Positions 7,541-16,950 of a stretch of 64,000 bases of DNA are shown piece by piece. A program made the translations under genes and the position numbers. The notes beneath the pieces were generated by a model. That model searched no databases. It worked only from the letters and a program-made list of their open reading frames with translations, and was not told the origin of the DNA. The DNA comes from Eubacterium sp. (GTDB taxonomy: Bacteria; Bacillota; Clostridia; Peptostreptococcales; Anaerovoracaceae). The stretch spans positions 124,001 to 188,000 of the forward strand of contig JAFWHX010000020.1 of NCBI GenBank assembly GCA_017533915.1. Reading direction: 5' to 3'. Position 1 is the first letter of the stretch. Every line of letters starts with the position of its first letter.

Positions 7541-8635
7541 ATGGTAAAAGATACAATGTATAAAGTATTCATAGACGGTGGACACGGCACGACCGGTCTG
7601 GAGATCGGTGAGAGACTTCTTAAACGTGATGATATTCAGCTTCTTGAGATCGAGGAGCGTTACAGAAAGGACCTGGCTGCCAGAGTAGAGATGGCCGGGA
7701 AGGCCGATGTTACGATCATGTGCCTTCCGGATGCGGCATCAAAGGAGCTTGCAGAAGTGCTTCCTGATGATGTCAGAGTGATCGATACTTCGACCGCTCA
7801 TCGAGTGGATCCTGGCTGGGTATACGGCATGGCGGAGCTTTGTCCCGGATGGCGCGAGAAGATAAGGAACGCCGCAAGAGTGGCTAATCCGGGGTGCCAT
7901 GCGACAGGTTTCATCCTGCTGGCCAGGCCGCTGGTCGATGCAAGACTCATATCATCAAAATCTCCACTGTCATGCTTCTGTATGACCGGGTACTCCGGCG
8001 GTGGGAAAAAAATGATCGAGGATTACGACAGGAGACATAAGGAAGCTGCTGAAGCGGTCAGCCCTTCGCAGTATGCTCTTGGCCAGTGCCACAAACATCT
8101 TCCGGAAATGAAGATTATGTCCGGCCTTGAAAAGGAGCCTGTTTTCTGCCCTGTAGTAGGTGATTTTTACAGGGGGATGGTGATGACGATAGAGCTTCCA
8201 GCGGAAATGATCTGCGGTTATGATGGAACCGTTGATTCTGAGGTGGTCCAAAGTTCGATGGCTGATTCTGGGGTGGTTCAAACTCCGACAGCTGATCCCG
8301 GGATGGTCCAAAGCTCTGGAGATATCGATTTGACACGGATGGATAGAGATTGCGGGGATAATAAAAACGACATATTGCAGATAATAAAAGATACATATAG
8401 AAAGCGATACAAAGATGAGCCGCTCATCAGGCTGGCAGACACACCTGAAGATGGATTTTTATACAGCGACACAATGGCGGGGAGCGACGGATTCGAGATA
8501 ATGGTTTCCGGAAACAGCGACAGGATACTGCTTGTGTCCAGGTTCGATAATCTCGGCAAAGGAGCATCCGGCGCAGCGGTGCAGAATCTGAATATAATGC
8601 TCGGAACTGATGAGTGGAAAGGGCTCAGGTTCTGA
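7541..8635 (+). CDS. argC: N-acetyl-gamma-glutamyl-phosphate reductase
   Basis: Third step of arginine synthesis: NADPH reduction of N-acetylglutamyl phosphate to the semialdehyde. The N-terminus VFIDGGHGTTGLEIGERL is the nucleotide-binding loop of the short (type 2) ArgC class. The catalytic Cys lies in ANPGCHATG near residue 118. The start is uncertain: ATG 7541 or ATG 7556 (MYKVFIDGG), neither with a strong ribosome site; the second gives the usual N-terminus. At 364 residues it is about 50 longer than type 2 ArgC proteins because of an insert near residues 228-275 that contains three 10-residue repeats of DSEVVQSSMA type. The insert interrupts the C-terminal part between PAEMICGY and the final LIRLADTPEDG block. 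Confidence 0.93.
   Translation: MVKDTMYKVFIDGGHGTTGLEIGERLLKRDDIQLLEIEERYRKDLAARVEMAGKADVTIMCLPDAASKELAEVLPDDVRVIDTSTAHRVDPGWVYGMAELCPGWREKIRNAARVANPGCHATGFILLARPLVDARLISSKSPLSCFCMTGYSGGGKKMIEDYDRRHKEAAEAVSPSQYALGQCHKHLPEMKIMSGLEKEPVFCPVVGDFYRGMVMTIELPAEMICGYDGTVDSEVVQSSMADSGVVQTPTADPGMVQSSGDIDLTRMDRDCGDNKNDILQIIKDTYRKRYKDEPLIRLADTPEDGFLYSDTMAGSDGFEIMVSGNSDRILLVSRFDNLGKGASGAAVQNLNIMLGTDEWKGLRF
8234..8320 (+). repeat. Three in-frame 30-bp repeats inside argC
   Basis: Copies start at 8234, 8264 and 8294, each beginning GATYCYGRGRTGGTYCAAA. They encode DSEVVQSSMA, DSGVVQTPTA and DPGMVQSSG. The unit is a multiple of three so the frame is kept. Third-position and other silent differences between copies show that the expansion is not brand new. 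Confidence 0.9.
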
Positions 8636-8710
8636 TTTCAGGTACGTTCTGATTCCAGGTACATCAGAATAAAGATCTTACGCAATGTATTATAGTCACA
8701 GGGAGAAGAT

Positions 8711-9928
8711 ATGATGTTTATAGAGAATGGCGGAGTGACATCTCCGAAAGGGTTCAGAGCTTCGGCGGGATATGCCGGTATAGGCGATGACAAGCAAAAA
8801 GGTGATATAGCTCTGATCGCGAGCACAGTAGTAGGAAATGCCGCCGCGGTATATACGAAGAATAAAGTAAAGGCTGCTCACATAGGGGTAATGAAGAACC
8901 ATCTGGTGGGCGGAATGGCTCAGGCAATAATCTGCAACAGCGGGAATGCGAATACATGCACCATGAATGGGACGGAGATAGCACAGAGGACGTGTGAGAT
9001 CGTCGGGCGCGAGCTTGATATAGATCCGGTTTTCGTGCTCCCCGCTTCTACAGGAGTGATCGGGGTCGAGATGCGTATCGCGCCTTTTGAGAATACGATA
9101 CCTGAGCTATGCGAAAACCTGTCGAAAGAGAATGGCACAGCGGCGGCAAAAGCCATAATGACGACTGATACCAAGCCGAAGGAAGCGGCGGTAAGCTTCA
9201 TATGCGGCGGACGGGAATGTGTGCTCGGCGCTGTTACAAAAGGGAGCGGGATGATCCACATTAATATGGGTACCATGCTCTCGTTCATGACGACAGACGC
9301 TGCCATAAGCGCAGAGCTTCTGCAGAAAGCTCTGGATGAAGAGATACCTGACAGCTACAATCAGGTCACTATCGATGGAGATACATCTACTAACGACACA
9401 CTTGTGATAATCGCGAATGGCGAAGCCGGAAACGTTATAGTAGACAGAGAAGGTGCAGACTATGACAGCTTCAGAGTGGCTCTTCATGAGATGAGCGTCT
9501 TCATGGCAAGAGAAATAGCCGGTGACGGTGAAGGATGCACCAAGCTGATACAGGCTCATGTAAAGAATGCGCCTGGGAAAGAGCAGGCACGAGTGATCTC
9601 CAGAAGCATAATAAGCTCAGACCTTGTCAAGACAGCGATCTTCGGCGAAGATGCAAACTGGGGAAGAGTGCTTTGCGCAATAGGATATGCTCCATGTGAT
9701 TTCTCTGTGATCAACGTCGATGTTGACCTGTCGTCAAAGGCAGGGAGCATACCGGTCTGCAGGGGATCCATGGCAGTGGGATTTGACGAAGAGCTGGCGG
9801 CAGAGATCCTTAAGGAAGAAGAGGTGGACATTGAAGTCGACCTTCACAATGGTGATGAAGAGGCGTTCGCGTGGGGCTGCGACCTGACGTATGATTATGT
9901 GAAGATCAACGGTGAATACCGGACCTGA
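8711..9928 (+). CDS. argJ: Bifunctional ornithine acetyltransferase / N-acetylglutamate synthase
   Basis: Transfers the acetyl group from N-acetylornithine to glutamate, closing the acetyl cycle of arginine synthesis; many ArgJ proteins also make acetylglutamate from acetyl-CoA. The precursor cleaves itself before the nucleophilic Thr in KGSGMIHINMGTMLSFMTTDA-like context (Thr near residue 187), giving alpha and beta chains. The usual NMATML is NMGTML here. Other conserved blocks are ICNSGNANTCT, GEDANWGR and the C-terminal KINGEYRT. The start ATG-ATG at 8711/8714 follows AGGGAGAAG. It is 405 residues, normal. The last 41 bases of coding sequence are tandemly repeated after the stop. Confidence 0.96.
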   Translation: MMFIENGGVTSPKGFRASAGYAGIGDDKQKGDIALIASTVVGNAAAVYTKNKVKAAHIGVMKNHLVGGMAQAIICNSGNANTCTMNGTEIAQRTCEIVGRELDIDPVFVLPASTGVIGVEMRIAPFENTIPELCENLSKENGTAAAKAIMTTDTKPKEAAVSFICGGRECVLGAVTKGSGMIHINMGTMLSFMTTDAAISAELLQKALDEEIPDSYNQVTIDGDTSTNDTLVIIANGEAGNVIVDREGADYDSFRVALHEMSVFMAREIAGDGEGCTKLIQAHVKNAPGKEQARVISRSIISSDLVKTAIFGEDANWGRVLCAIGYAPCDFSVINVDVDLSSKAGSIPVCRGSMAVGFDEELAAEILKEEEVDIEVDLHNGDEEAFAWGCDLTYDYVKINGEYRT

Positions 9929-10003
9929 CGTATGATTATGTGAAGGTCAACGGTGAATACCGGACCTGATATATGATTATGTGAAGATCAACGGTGAATA
10001 CCG
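9881..10003 (+). repeat. Three 41-bp tandem copies of the argJ 3' end
   Basis: Unit starting GACCTGACGTATGATTATGT at 9881, 9922 and 9963 (ends 10003). Copy 1 is the last coding stretch of argJ; the stop TGA at 9926-9928 is made by the first bases of copy 2. Copies differ at only a few bases, so the duplication is fairly recent. Because 41 is not a multiple of three, copies 2 and 3 are not in frame with argJ. Confidence 0.95.
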
Positions 10004-10133
10004 GACATGATACTGATCTAAGAAGATCAGATATGTGGTCTTGTATGGAGCAGAAGACACGTGGAAACGGCGCTGAACAGTATGGATTTATGCAGACTGC
10101 GTAAAGCAGACCGTACGACCGGAGAAAAGACTT

Positions 10134-11036
10134 ATGAGTAATAATATGATAAAACAGGAATATATAGATAAGGCAAGTGTTCTGATAGAGGCTTTGCCAT
10201 ATATCCAGAGATTCAACAGGCAGATAATAGTAGTGAAGTACGGCGGAAGTGCGATGGTAGACGAGCAGCTGAGGCAGAGCGTGATCGAGGACGTAGTACT
10301 GCTGAAGCTGGTCGGTTTCAAGCCGGTCATAGTTCACGGAGGCGGCAAGGAGATCAGCAGGTGGCTCACGAGGAGCGGCGTGGAGACAAAGTTCTACGAC
10401 GGTCTGAGAATAACGGACAGCGATACGCTTGACGTAGCTGAGATGGTGCTCGGGAAGGTGAACAACGAGCTTGTGTCCCGTGCTGAGTCTCTGGGCATCA
10501 AAGCAGTCGGTATAAGCGGCAAGGACGGCAACCTGATGACGTGTGAAAAGAATACGCCTGACGGAAAAGACATCGGATATGTCGGCAAAGTCACAAAAGT
10601 AGATCCTAAGATAGTATACGATCTTCTTGATAATGATTTTCTGCCGGTGATCTACCCGATAGGTAAGGATGAGAACGGACAGGGATACAATATAAACGGA
10701 GACCATGCCGCGACGGCGATAGCAAAGGCATTGAAAGCGAACAAGCTTGCATATCTGACTGACATCGTAGGCGTATGTACCGATCCGAAAGATCCGTCCA
10801 CGCTGATATCTGAGCTGTACAGCGACGACGCGGGAAAGCTCATAGAAGATGGTACTGTGAAAGGCGGTATGATCCCGAAGCTCACGAACTGCATAGACGC
10901 GATAAATGCCGGAGTCAATAGAGTTCATATACTTGACGGACGCATACCACACTGTCTTCTCCTTGAGATATTTACAGATAAAGGTATCGGGACAGCGATC
11001 CTGAGCCGGACAGAAGGAAAATACTACAAAGGATGA
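10134..11036 (+). CDS. argB: Acetylglutamate kinase
   Basis: Phosphorylates N-acetylglutamate with ATP, usually the controlled step of arginine synthesis. Conserved blocks are VVKYGGSAM (phosphate-binding Lys), [29 protein letters not shown] and VKGGMIPKL. The 300-residue length is normal. GGAGAA lies about 11 bases before the ATG. The N-terminus carries an extra helix (residues 1-25: [21 protein letters not shown]), the kind found in hexameric, arginine-inhibited NAGK enzymes, so feedback inhibition by arginine is plausible but inferred. The gene follows the 41-bp repeats by 130 bases and its stop is 80 bases before argD. Confidence 0.96.
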   Translation: MSNNMIKQEYIDKASVLIEALPYIQRFNRQIIVVKYGGSAMVDEQLRQSVIEDVVLLKLVGFKPVIVHGGGKEISRWLTRSGVETKFYDGLRITDSDTLDVAEMVLGKVNNELVSRAESLGIKAVGISGKDGNLMTCEKNTPDGKDIGYVGKVTKVDPKIVYDLLDNDFLPVIYPIGKDENGQGYNINGDHAATAIAKALKANKLAYLTDIVGVCTDPKDPSTLISELYSDDAGKLIEDGTVKGGMIPKLTNCIDAINAGVNRVHILDGRIPHCLLLEIFTDKGIGTAILSRTEGKYYKG

Positions 11037-11039
11037 CCG

Positions 11040-11075
11040 TTGCTGCAGATGTTGGAATTGCAATATCTGCAGCAA
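11040..11075 (+). promoter_or_regulatory. Perfect 11-bp stem-loop between argB and argD
   Basis: TTGCTGCAGAT (11040-11050) and ATCTGCAGCAA (11065-11075) with a 14-base loop. It begins four bases after the argB stop. No T-run follows, so it is not a standard terminator; it overlaps the -35 of the argD promoter and may act as an RNA end/processing structure or as an operator. Confidence 0.8.
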
Positions 11076-11086
11076 AATTGTATAAT
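11058..11086 (+). promoter_or_regulatory. Internal promoter for argD
   Basis: TTGCAA (11058-11063), 17-base spacer, perfect TATAAT (11081-11086), 30 bases before the argD ATG. The -35 falls in the loop of the 11-bp dyad. Confidence 0.65.
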
Positions 11087-11116
11087 GGGGTCATGCTACT
11101 GGACGGAGTAAAGAAA

Positions 11117-12361
11117 ATGGATTTTGAAAGTATCAAAGAAAACGATAAAAAATATATAGTAAACATGTACGGGCGGTTCGACATGGCAGTGGACCATGCC
11201 TCCGGTGTCGAGGTTTTTGATCTGGACGGGAAAAGATACATCGACATGACGTCTGGCATCGGCGTGATATCACTTGGATATGCAGATCCGGGGTGGGTAG
11301 ATGCCGTAACATCACAGCTCGGAAAGTATCAGCATGTGTCGAATCTGTATTATACAGAGCCGGGGATCGATCTTGCAGAGAAGCTGGTAAAGCGTACAGG
11401 TATGAGCAAAGCACTGTTCGTCAATTCAGGCTCGGAAGCTAATGAATCAGCATTCAAGATCGCCAGAAAATACGGGAACACTATTGCCAGAGGCACAGGA
11501 AAGCCTGGCAAGCAGGAGTTCGAGTACGGAGTGTTCACCGGGAAGGCGCCTGTATGCTTTGATGTCGGAAGGAACGCGATAATATCGCTTAAAGAGTCGT
11601 TCCATGGAAGGACGATAGCCGCGATAACAGCAACGGGACAGGAAAAATACCATAAGGATTTTGATCCGTTCGCACCTGAATTCTACTATGCGAAGCCTGA
11701 TGATTTCAGTGGTCTTAAAGAGCTTGCCGATAAAGTACTGCCGTGTGCCGTTATAATGGAGCTCGTGCAGGGCGAAGGCGGCGTCAACGTGCTCGACAGG
11801 GAATTCGTGCACAGTGTCGCGGATCTCTGCAGAGAACATGACATAGCTCTTATCATAGACGAGGTACAGACAGGGATAGGCAGGACAGGGACACTTTTTG
11901 CTTTTCAGCAGTACGGGATAAAGCCTGACATGGTAACGTTCGCCAAGGGAATAGGGAACGGGCTTCCGATCGGCGGCGTGCTGTGTAATGAGAAATATGC
12001 AGATGTTCTGAAGCCGGGTGACCACGGATGCACGTTCGGCATGAACCCTGTGTGCTCTGCTGGAGCGAATTACGTACTGGACAGGATAGATGATGATTTT
12101 CTTGCCGAAGTCCGCGAGAAAGGTGATTATCTCAGGAGCAGGCTGGAGGAACTGGACGGTGTGGAACGAACTACAGGTCTTGGACTCATGACGGGTATCG
12201 TGCTGAAGTCGATGGCTCCGATCGATGCGGCAAAGAAGCTGCTTAAGGCAGGGCTGATGGTGCTTACAGCCGCGGATAAGCTGAGACTTCTTCCGCCGCT
12301 CACTATCTCATATGAGCAGATTGACGAGGCGCTGGCGATAATTGCGGATAATATAGATTGA
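11117..12361 (+). CDS. argD: Acetylornithine aminotransferase
   Basis: PLP enzyme (class III aminotransferase) that converts N-acetylglutamate semialdehyde to N-acetylornithine using glutamate. The PLP Lys lies in TFAKGIGNGLPIGG near residue 276; other motifs are NSGSEANESAFKIARKYG, SFHGRTIAAITATGQ and LIIDEVQTGIGRTG. The start at 11117 (MDFESIKEN) follows GGAG by eight bases; a frame opening at the ATGA overlap with argB (11033) would place the promoter and hairpin inside the coding region, so it is rejected. The product is 414 residues. A 20-residue loop near residues 120-150 (after KIARKYG) is longer than usual. Related 4-aminobutyrate or ornithine aminotransferases are excluded mainly by context. 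Confidence 0.95.
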   Translation: MDFESIKENDKKYIVNMYGRFDMAVDHASGVEVFDLDGKRYIDMTSGIGVISLGYADPGWVDAVTSQLGKYQHVSNLYYTEPGIDLAEKLVKRTGMSKALFVNSGSEANESAFKIARKYGNTIARGTGKPGKQEFEYGVFTGKAPVCFDVGRNAIISLKESFHGRTIAAITATGQEKYHKDFDPFAPEFYYAKPDDFSGLKELADKVLPCAVIMELVQGEGGVNVLDREFVHSVADLCREHDIALIIDEVQTGIGRTGTLFAFQQYGIKPDMVTFAKGIGNGLPIGGVLCNEKYADVLKPGDHGCTFGMNPVCSAGANYVLDRIDDDFLAEVREKGDYLRSRLEELDGVERTTGLGLMTGIVLKSMAPIDAAKKLLKAGLMVLTAADKLRLLPPLTISYEQIDEALAIIADNID

Positions 12362-12445
12362 TCAGATCACAGGAGCAGTTTACTGAAGAATGCAGACAGC
12401 AGGGGATCGATCCCGGCAAATGCGTATGTGCCATGGAAAGGCTGA

Positions 12446-14257
12446 ATGATGAATGGGTATAAAAATGACTACGGGCTGGAAAAAAAGTTCTTTGAATTCA
12501 CGGATATGCGTGAGCTGATGGAACATTCAGCCAAAAGGTATAAAGATCATGTTGCCTTTATTACAAAGACAAAGAGAGCGCCGGAGCCTGAATACAAGAA
12601 CACGACGTACAGCGAGATGTTCCGAGAGATGGGATATCTGGGCACTGCGCTTGTGAACCGCGGCCTTAAGGGCGCTGCTGTAGCGGTCGTAGGTGAGAAC
12701 AGCTACCAATGGGTGCTTGCCGACATGGCTATAGCGTGCGGAACAGGTATAGTGGTCCCGCTGGATAAGGCGCTGCAGAAAGACGAGCTTTTGAGCTGCT
12801 TTCGAAGGAGCCATGCAAAAGCAGTATTTTATGACAAGAAGCATACAAAAATGCTTACGGAGATCTTCGAAGAAGGGTCGACTGAGCTTGAGCAGGCATT
12901 TGCCATGGATGGAGCTGAAGTGATAACACCGGATATTCCAGCTGAAAGCATGCCGGGTGAAGCGGCATCTGGTCCAAAAACGAGATTCTGCCCGGTCGAA
13001 TGGCTGCTGCAGGAGGGAAAGGAAGCTGTAGGAGCAGGAGACAGGTCGTACCTTGATGCGGAGATAGACAGAGATAAGATGTCATATCTGCTTTTTACAT
13101 CGGGCACGACAGAGAGATCAAAAGCTGTCATGCTGTCGCATGCCAACCTGATGAGCTGCAACTACGGCATGAACTGTGAAGAACTGTTTTTCCCGGACGA
13201 TGTGGATATGATGATCCTCCCGCTCCATCACATTTACGGCTTCATGGGACTGGTGACTTTCCTTTCACAGGGGCTGACGACATGCTTTACCGACGGTCTC
13301 AAGTATATCGCGAAGAATATGCAGGAATACCACGTTTCGGTAATGATGAGCGTTCCTCTTCTCCTTGAGAACATGTACAAGAAGATCTGCAAGGGAATAG
13401 AGAAGCAGGGTAAGACCAGGCAGGTCGCAGCGGCAATGAAGGTATGCAATGCAGCCGATAAAGCCGGGATAAACTTAAGGAAGATCGCGTTCAAGAAGAT
13501 CATCGACGAGATGGGAGGGCGGATGCGCTTCTTCATCAACGGAGCCGCTGCTCTTGACCCGGTCGTTCAGGAAGGGCTTAACAGCCTCGGGATACTGACA
13601 GTCCAGGGCTACGGCCTTACTGAGACTTCACCGACTATCGCAAGCGAGACATACAGATATATCAGAAAAGGCTCCTGCGGCCATGTCATGCCGAATGTGG
13701 AAGCCAGGATAGACGATCCTGATGAAGACGGGATCGGTGAGCTAGTCGTCCGCGGAAACAACGTGATGCTCGGCTACTACGACGATCCTGAAGCTACTGA
13801 AGAAGTGATGGAAGACGGCTGGTTCCACACAGGAGATCTGGCTTACTTCGATAAAGACAGATACCTTTTCATTACAGGACGCAAAAAGAATGTGATCGTC
13901 ATGAAGAACGGGAAGAACGTGTTCCCTGAAGAGATAGAGAACCTGATCAACTTCCTGCCGTATGTCTCGGAAAGCATGGTGTTCACTCAGAGCAGGGGGA
14001 GCGACTACGTGCTGTGGGTCAAAGTCGTATGCGATCAGGAGTATCTTCGCGAGCATGCTCTTTCGGAAGGTGACATCAAAGCTAAATTCGAGTCTGATCT
14101 GGACGCGATCAATGAGACGATGCCGGCATATAAGATGGTGAAGAGGTTCTTCATTTCCGACAGGCCGACGATCAAAACCACTACCATGAAGACAAAGAGG
14201 CGTGAAGAGATCAAGCAGATAGAAGAGGAGCTCGAAGAGCGCGGTCTCAAAGAATAG
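12446..14257 (+). CDS. AMP-forming acyl-CoA synthetase (long-chain type)
   Basis: Activates a carboxylic acid as acyl-AMP and passes it to CoA. The P-loop LLFTSGTTERSKAVMLSH lies near residue 217; the core motif YGLTETSP near 395, the hinge and ATP-binding TGDLAYFDKDRYLFITGRKKN near 455, and the C-terminal catalytic Lys in IKTTTMKTKRRE near 580. The 603-residue length and order fit the FadD15/long-chain acyl-CoA ligase branch. It starts at ATG 12446 after GGAAAGG. The gene follows argD by 84 bases on the same strand but has no obvious link to arginine synthesis. The acid substrate cannot be told from sequence. A hairpin terminator follows. Confidence 0.9.
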   Translation: MMNGYKNDYGLEKKFFEFTDMRELMEHSAKRYKDHVAFITKTKRAPEPEYKNTTYSEMFREMGYLGTALVNRGLKGAAVAVVGENSYQWVLADMAIACGTGIVVPLDKALQKDELLSCFRRSHAKAVFYDKKHTKMLTEIFEEGSTELEQAFAMDGAEVITPDIPAESMPGEAASGPKTRFCPVEWLLQEGKEAVGAGDRSYLDAEIDRDKMSYLLFTSGTTERSKAVMLSHANLMSCNYGMNCEELFFPDDVDMMILPLHHIYGFMGLVTFLSQGLTTCFTDGLKYIAKNMQEYHVSVMMSVPLLLENMYKKICKGIEKQGKTRQVAAAMKVCNAADKAGINLRKIAFKKIIDEMGGRMRFFINGAAALDPVVQEGLNSLGILTVQGYGLTETSPTIASETYRYIRKGSCGHVMPNVEARIDDPDEDGIGELVVRGNNVMLGYYDDPEATEEVMEDGWFHTGDLAYFDKDRYLFITGRKKNVIVMKNGKNVFPEEIENLINFLPYVSESMVFTQSRGSDYVLWVKVVCDQEYLREHALSEGDIKAKFESDLDAINETMPAYKMVKRFFISDRPTIKTTTMKTKRREEIKQIEEELEERGLKE

Positions 14258-14330
14258 CAGGCAGAGGCACATATATTGCGAAGCATCAACGTCTGAGCGG
14301 CATTCCACAGCGGCTCACATAAAAATGAAC

Positions 14331-14367
14331 AAAGCGCCCGAAGGCTTCAAGCCTGCAGGCGCTTTTT
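14331..14367. terminator. Bidirectional terminator between acyl-CoA synthetase and ribH
   Basis: AAAGCGCC (14331-14338) pairs with GGCGCTTT (14358-14365) and an inner AGGC/GCCT stem; TTTTT follows on the plus strand. It can close both converging transcripts. Confidence 0.85.
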
Positions 14368-14394
14368 GATGCGGTCACTGTTTTGATGATATGT

Positions 14395-14862
14395 CTATTT
14401 TTCTATCTCTTTCAGCACGTTTATCATCTCGATAGCGCCGAGCGCACAGTCGTAGCCCTTGTTTCCGCCCTTGGATCCTGCGCGGAGCAGCGCCTGCTCA
14501 ACGTTTTCTGTAGTAAGTACGCCGAACATGACAGGCATGCCGTACTTAAGTGACAGCTGTGCAACTCCTTTGGATACTTCAGCGCAGACATAGTCGAAGT
14601 GAGGAGTATCTCCGCGGATGACTGTTCCGAGGCAGATTACAGCATCATACTTTCCTGATTCGCACATCTTCTGCGCTACGAGCGGGATCTCAAAAGCTCC
14701 CGGGCACCATGCGACATCGATGTTCTCCTGTTTTACTTCATGACGCTTAAGTCCGTCAAGCGCTCCTCCCAGAAGCTTGTTGACTACAAGCTCATTGAAC
14801 CTGGAACATACGATACCGACTTTCACATCTTCTGCTACGAGATTACCTTCAAATACGTTCAT
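14395..14862 (-). CDS. ribH: 6,7-Dimethyl-8-ribityllumazine synthase
   Basis: Condenses 5-amino-6-ribitylaminouracil with 3,4-dihydroxybutanone phosphate to the lumazine precursor of riboflavin. The 155-residue product has [48 protein letters not shown] and [19 protein letters not shown], all typical. The start at 14862 (MNVFEGN) follows AGGAGG by seven bases; an ATG eight codons earlier lacks a site. It is the last gene of the rib operon, 96 bases after ribBA; that gap contains a TATAAT on the minus strand with a poor -35, so separate transcription is possible. Confidence 0.97.
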   Translation of the reverse strand: MNVFEGNLVAEDVKVGIVCSRFNELVVNKLLGGALDGLKRHEVKQENIDVAWCPGAFEIPLVAQKMCESGKYDAVICLGTVIRGDTPHFDYVCAEVSKGVAQLSLKYGMPVMFGVLTTENVEQALLRAGSKGGNKGYDCALGAIEMINVLKEIEK

Positions 14863-14958
14863 TTCTGATCCTCCTGAATAACTCATTGATTATACTATAT
14901 CGAGATATTGTTTAACTTTATCTGTATGTGATCTATACAATATGACAAGTTCATGTCA

Positions 14959-16230
14959 TTACTTGTCTTCATCTTTTCCGGCTCTGTCTTCCGCCGGACC
15001 ATCGTTCCCATTGTCCTCGTCGTCATAGTTCAGAAGATGGCCCATCTTCTTCTGCTTTGTCTTGAGATAGAAGAGATCCTGGGTAGTGGCAGGCATCTGG
15101 ATAGGCACACGCTCAACGATCTCAAGACCGAACTCGCCAAGCTCGTAGACTTTCTGAGGGTTGTTTGTGAGAAGCCTCATCGTGTGGACTCCGAGTTCTC
15201 TCAGGATCTGAGCGCCTATGTAGTATTCACGGGCATCCCCCGGGAATCCGAGCGCCAGATTAGCCTCAAGTGTATCCATGCCGTTGTCCTGAAGCTCGTA
15301 TGCGCGGAGCTTGTTTATCAGGCCGATGCCTCGGCCTTCCTGGCGCATGTATAGGATGATCCCGCGTCCTTCGGATTCTATATGCTGCATGGCTGACTGG
15401 AGCTGCTGTCCGCAGTCACAGCGGATGGACCCGAAAGCATCTCCTGTAAGGCATTCTGAATGCACGCGTACGAGAACGTTCTCGCCGTCTCCTATGTCGC
15501 CCTTGACGAGAGCTATATGATGCTCGCCATTAAGCTTGTTGACGAATGCCTTGGCGCGGAAGTTCCCGTAGCGGGTAGGGAGCTTTGTATCTGCTACCTG
15601 TTCCACCAGGTGGTCATGCTTCTTGCGGTAGTCCTGAAGGTCTTTGATCGTGATGAATTTGAGACCGTATTTCTGCGCCATTCTGATCAGGCCGGGCGTC
15701 CTGAGCATGTGGCCGTCGTCAGCCATGACCTCGCAGCAGATGCCGCATTCGCGGAGGCCTGCGATGCGCATGAGATCGATCGTCGCCTCGGTGTGGCCGT
15801 TACGCTCGAGTACGCCGCCGCGCCTTGCAAGAAGAGGGAACATGTGCCCGGGGCGTCTGAAATCGGTCGGCCTGCTGTCAGGGTCAGAACACATCCTTGC
15901 TGTGATCCCGCGCTCTTCAGCAGAGATCCCGGTCGTCGTCGTATAGTGATCGATCGAGACAGTAAAAGCCGTCTCGTGGTTGTCGGTATTCTCGGTCACC
16001 ATCTGAGCGAGATTGAGCCTTTTTGCTATTTCCTCTCCGATAGGCGTGCATATAAGGCCGCGGCCGTGCACAGCCATGAAATTTATGTTATCAGTCGTCG
16101 CGAACTGGCCGGCGCAGATAAGGTCGCCTTCATTCTCGCGCCCGGGATCGTCAGAGCAGAGTATGATCTTTCCTGCCTTCAGGTCCTCGACCGCTTCCTC
16201 GATGGTGCTGTACTTGAATTCTTCTTCCAT
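14959..16230 (-). CDS. ribBA: 3,4-Dihydroxy-2-butanone-4-phosphate synthase / GTP cyclohydrolase II
   Basis: Bifunctional enzyme supplying both branches of riboflavin synthesis. Residues 1-200 are RibB ([13 protein letters not shown] acidic loop, [17 protein letters not shown]). Residues about 205-400 are RibA ([20 protein letters not shown] with the zinc Cys residues, [17 protein letters not shown]). A charged C-terminal tail after residue 400 ([21 protein letters not shown], last residues) is unusual in its acidity. The start ATG follows GGAGG by six bases. The gene is 21 bases after ribE and is controlled by the FMN riboswitch of the operon. Confidence 0.97.
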   Translation of the reverse strand: MEEEFKYSTIEEAVEDLKAGKIILCSDDPGRENEGDLICAGQFATTDNINFMAVHGRGLICTPIGEEIAKRLNLAQMVTENTDNHETAFTVSIDHYTTTTGISAEERGITARMCSDPDSRPTDFRRPGHMFPLLARRGGVLERNGHTEATIDLMRIAGLRECGICCEVMADDGHMLRTPGLIRMAQKYGLKFITIKDLQDYRKKHDHLVEQVADTKLPTRYGNFRAKAFVNKLNGEHHIALVKGDIGDGENVLVRVHSECLTGDAFGSIRCDCGQQLQSAMQHIESEGRGIILYMRQEGRGIGLINKLRAYELQDNGMDTLEANLALGFPGDAREYYIGAQILRELGVHTMRLLTNNPQKVYELGEFGLEIVERVPIQMPATTQDLFYLKTKQKKMGHLLNYDDEDNGNDGPAEDRAGKDEDK

Positions 16231-16251
16231 GTCCGTCCTCCAAAGTCATTA

Positions 16252-16950
16252 TTATAAAAGATCCAAAAGTCTTTTATCGGATGCCGTATCATCATGTTCT
16301 TCCGCGTTATCCTGGGTCATTAGCTTCTTTACATATTTACCGACGATATCTGTTTCAAGGTTCACAGGCGATCCGATCTTCTTGTCCGGCAGAATCGTCT
16401 CTTCTATAGTGTGCGGGATGATAGATACGCTGAACGACCCACCGGATACTTTTGCGACAGTAAGGCTTATTCCGTCGATCGCGACTGACCCTTTCTCAAC
16501 GATAAGGCTCATGATCTCATCTCCTGCTGATATCGTGTACCAGACAGCGTTACCGTCTTTATGTATATCTGTGATCTTACCGGTCCCGTCGATATGTCCG
16601 GAGACGATGTGGCCTCCGAATCTTCCGTACGCCGGCATCGCGCGCTCGAGGTTCACTCTGGTCCCGGGCTTTGCGCCGGACAGGGAAGTGCGGCTGAGAG
16701 TCTCAGGCATGACGTCGGCAGTGAACGAGCTGTCCGTAATGTCTGTTACCGTGAGACAGATCCCGTTTACAGCGATGCTGTCGCCGATCCTTGTCGGTGC
16801 TTCGAATGCATCAAAACCTTCACGGTCATTATCATAAGCTCCAGCGCTGTTCCCAAGAACTCTGCTGCATTTTATAGTAAGCCTGAACGCGCCGCTTCCT
16901 TTGCGTATGGATCCGACTGTGCCGGTCTCTTCGACTATTCCTGTGAACAT
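16252..16950 (-). CDS. ribE: Riboflavin synthase alpha chain
   Basis: Dismutates two lumazine molecules to riboflavin plus the pyrimidine. The N-terminus MFTGIVEETGTV is diagnostic. Two lumazine-binding repeats are present, each with an SIAVNGICLTV- or SVAIDGISLTV-type block and a GHIVSGHIDGTG-type block in the first. At 232 residues it is slightly longer than average, with a small insert near residues 30-45 and a tail NAEEHDDTASDKRLLDLL. AAGGAGGG lies nine bases before the ATG. The start lies inside the end of ribD (16-base overlap), indicating coupled translation. Confidence 0.96.
   Translation of the reverse strand: MFTGIVEETGTVGSIRKGSGAFRLTIKCSRVLGNSAGAYDNDREGFDAFEAPTRIGDSIAVNGICLTVTDITDSSFTADVMPETLSRTSLSGAKPGTRVNLERAMPAYGRFGGHIVSGHIDGTGKITDIHKDGNAVWYTISAGDEIMSLIVEKGSVAIDGISLTVAKVSGGSFSVSIIPHTIEETILPDKKIGSPVNLETDIVGKYVKKLMTQDNAEEHDDTASDKRLLDLL

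Noticed and set aside
9936-11075. A 379-codon minus-strand frame over argB
   Set aside because: It lies opposite the clear argB gene and has Cys/Tyr-rich composition with no known motif or ribosome site.
15460-16257. A 265-codon plus-strand frame over ribBA
   Set aside because: It is opposite the conserved ribBA gene and has no recognisable domain.
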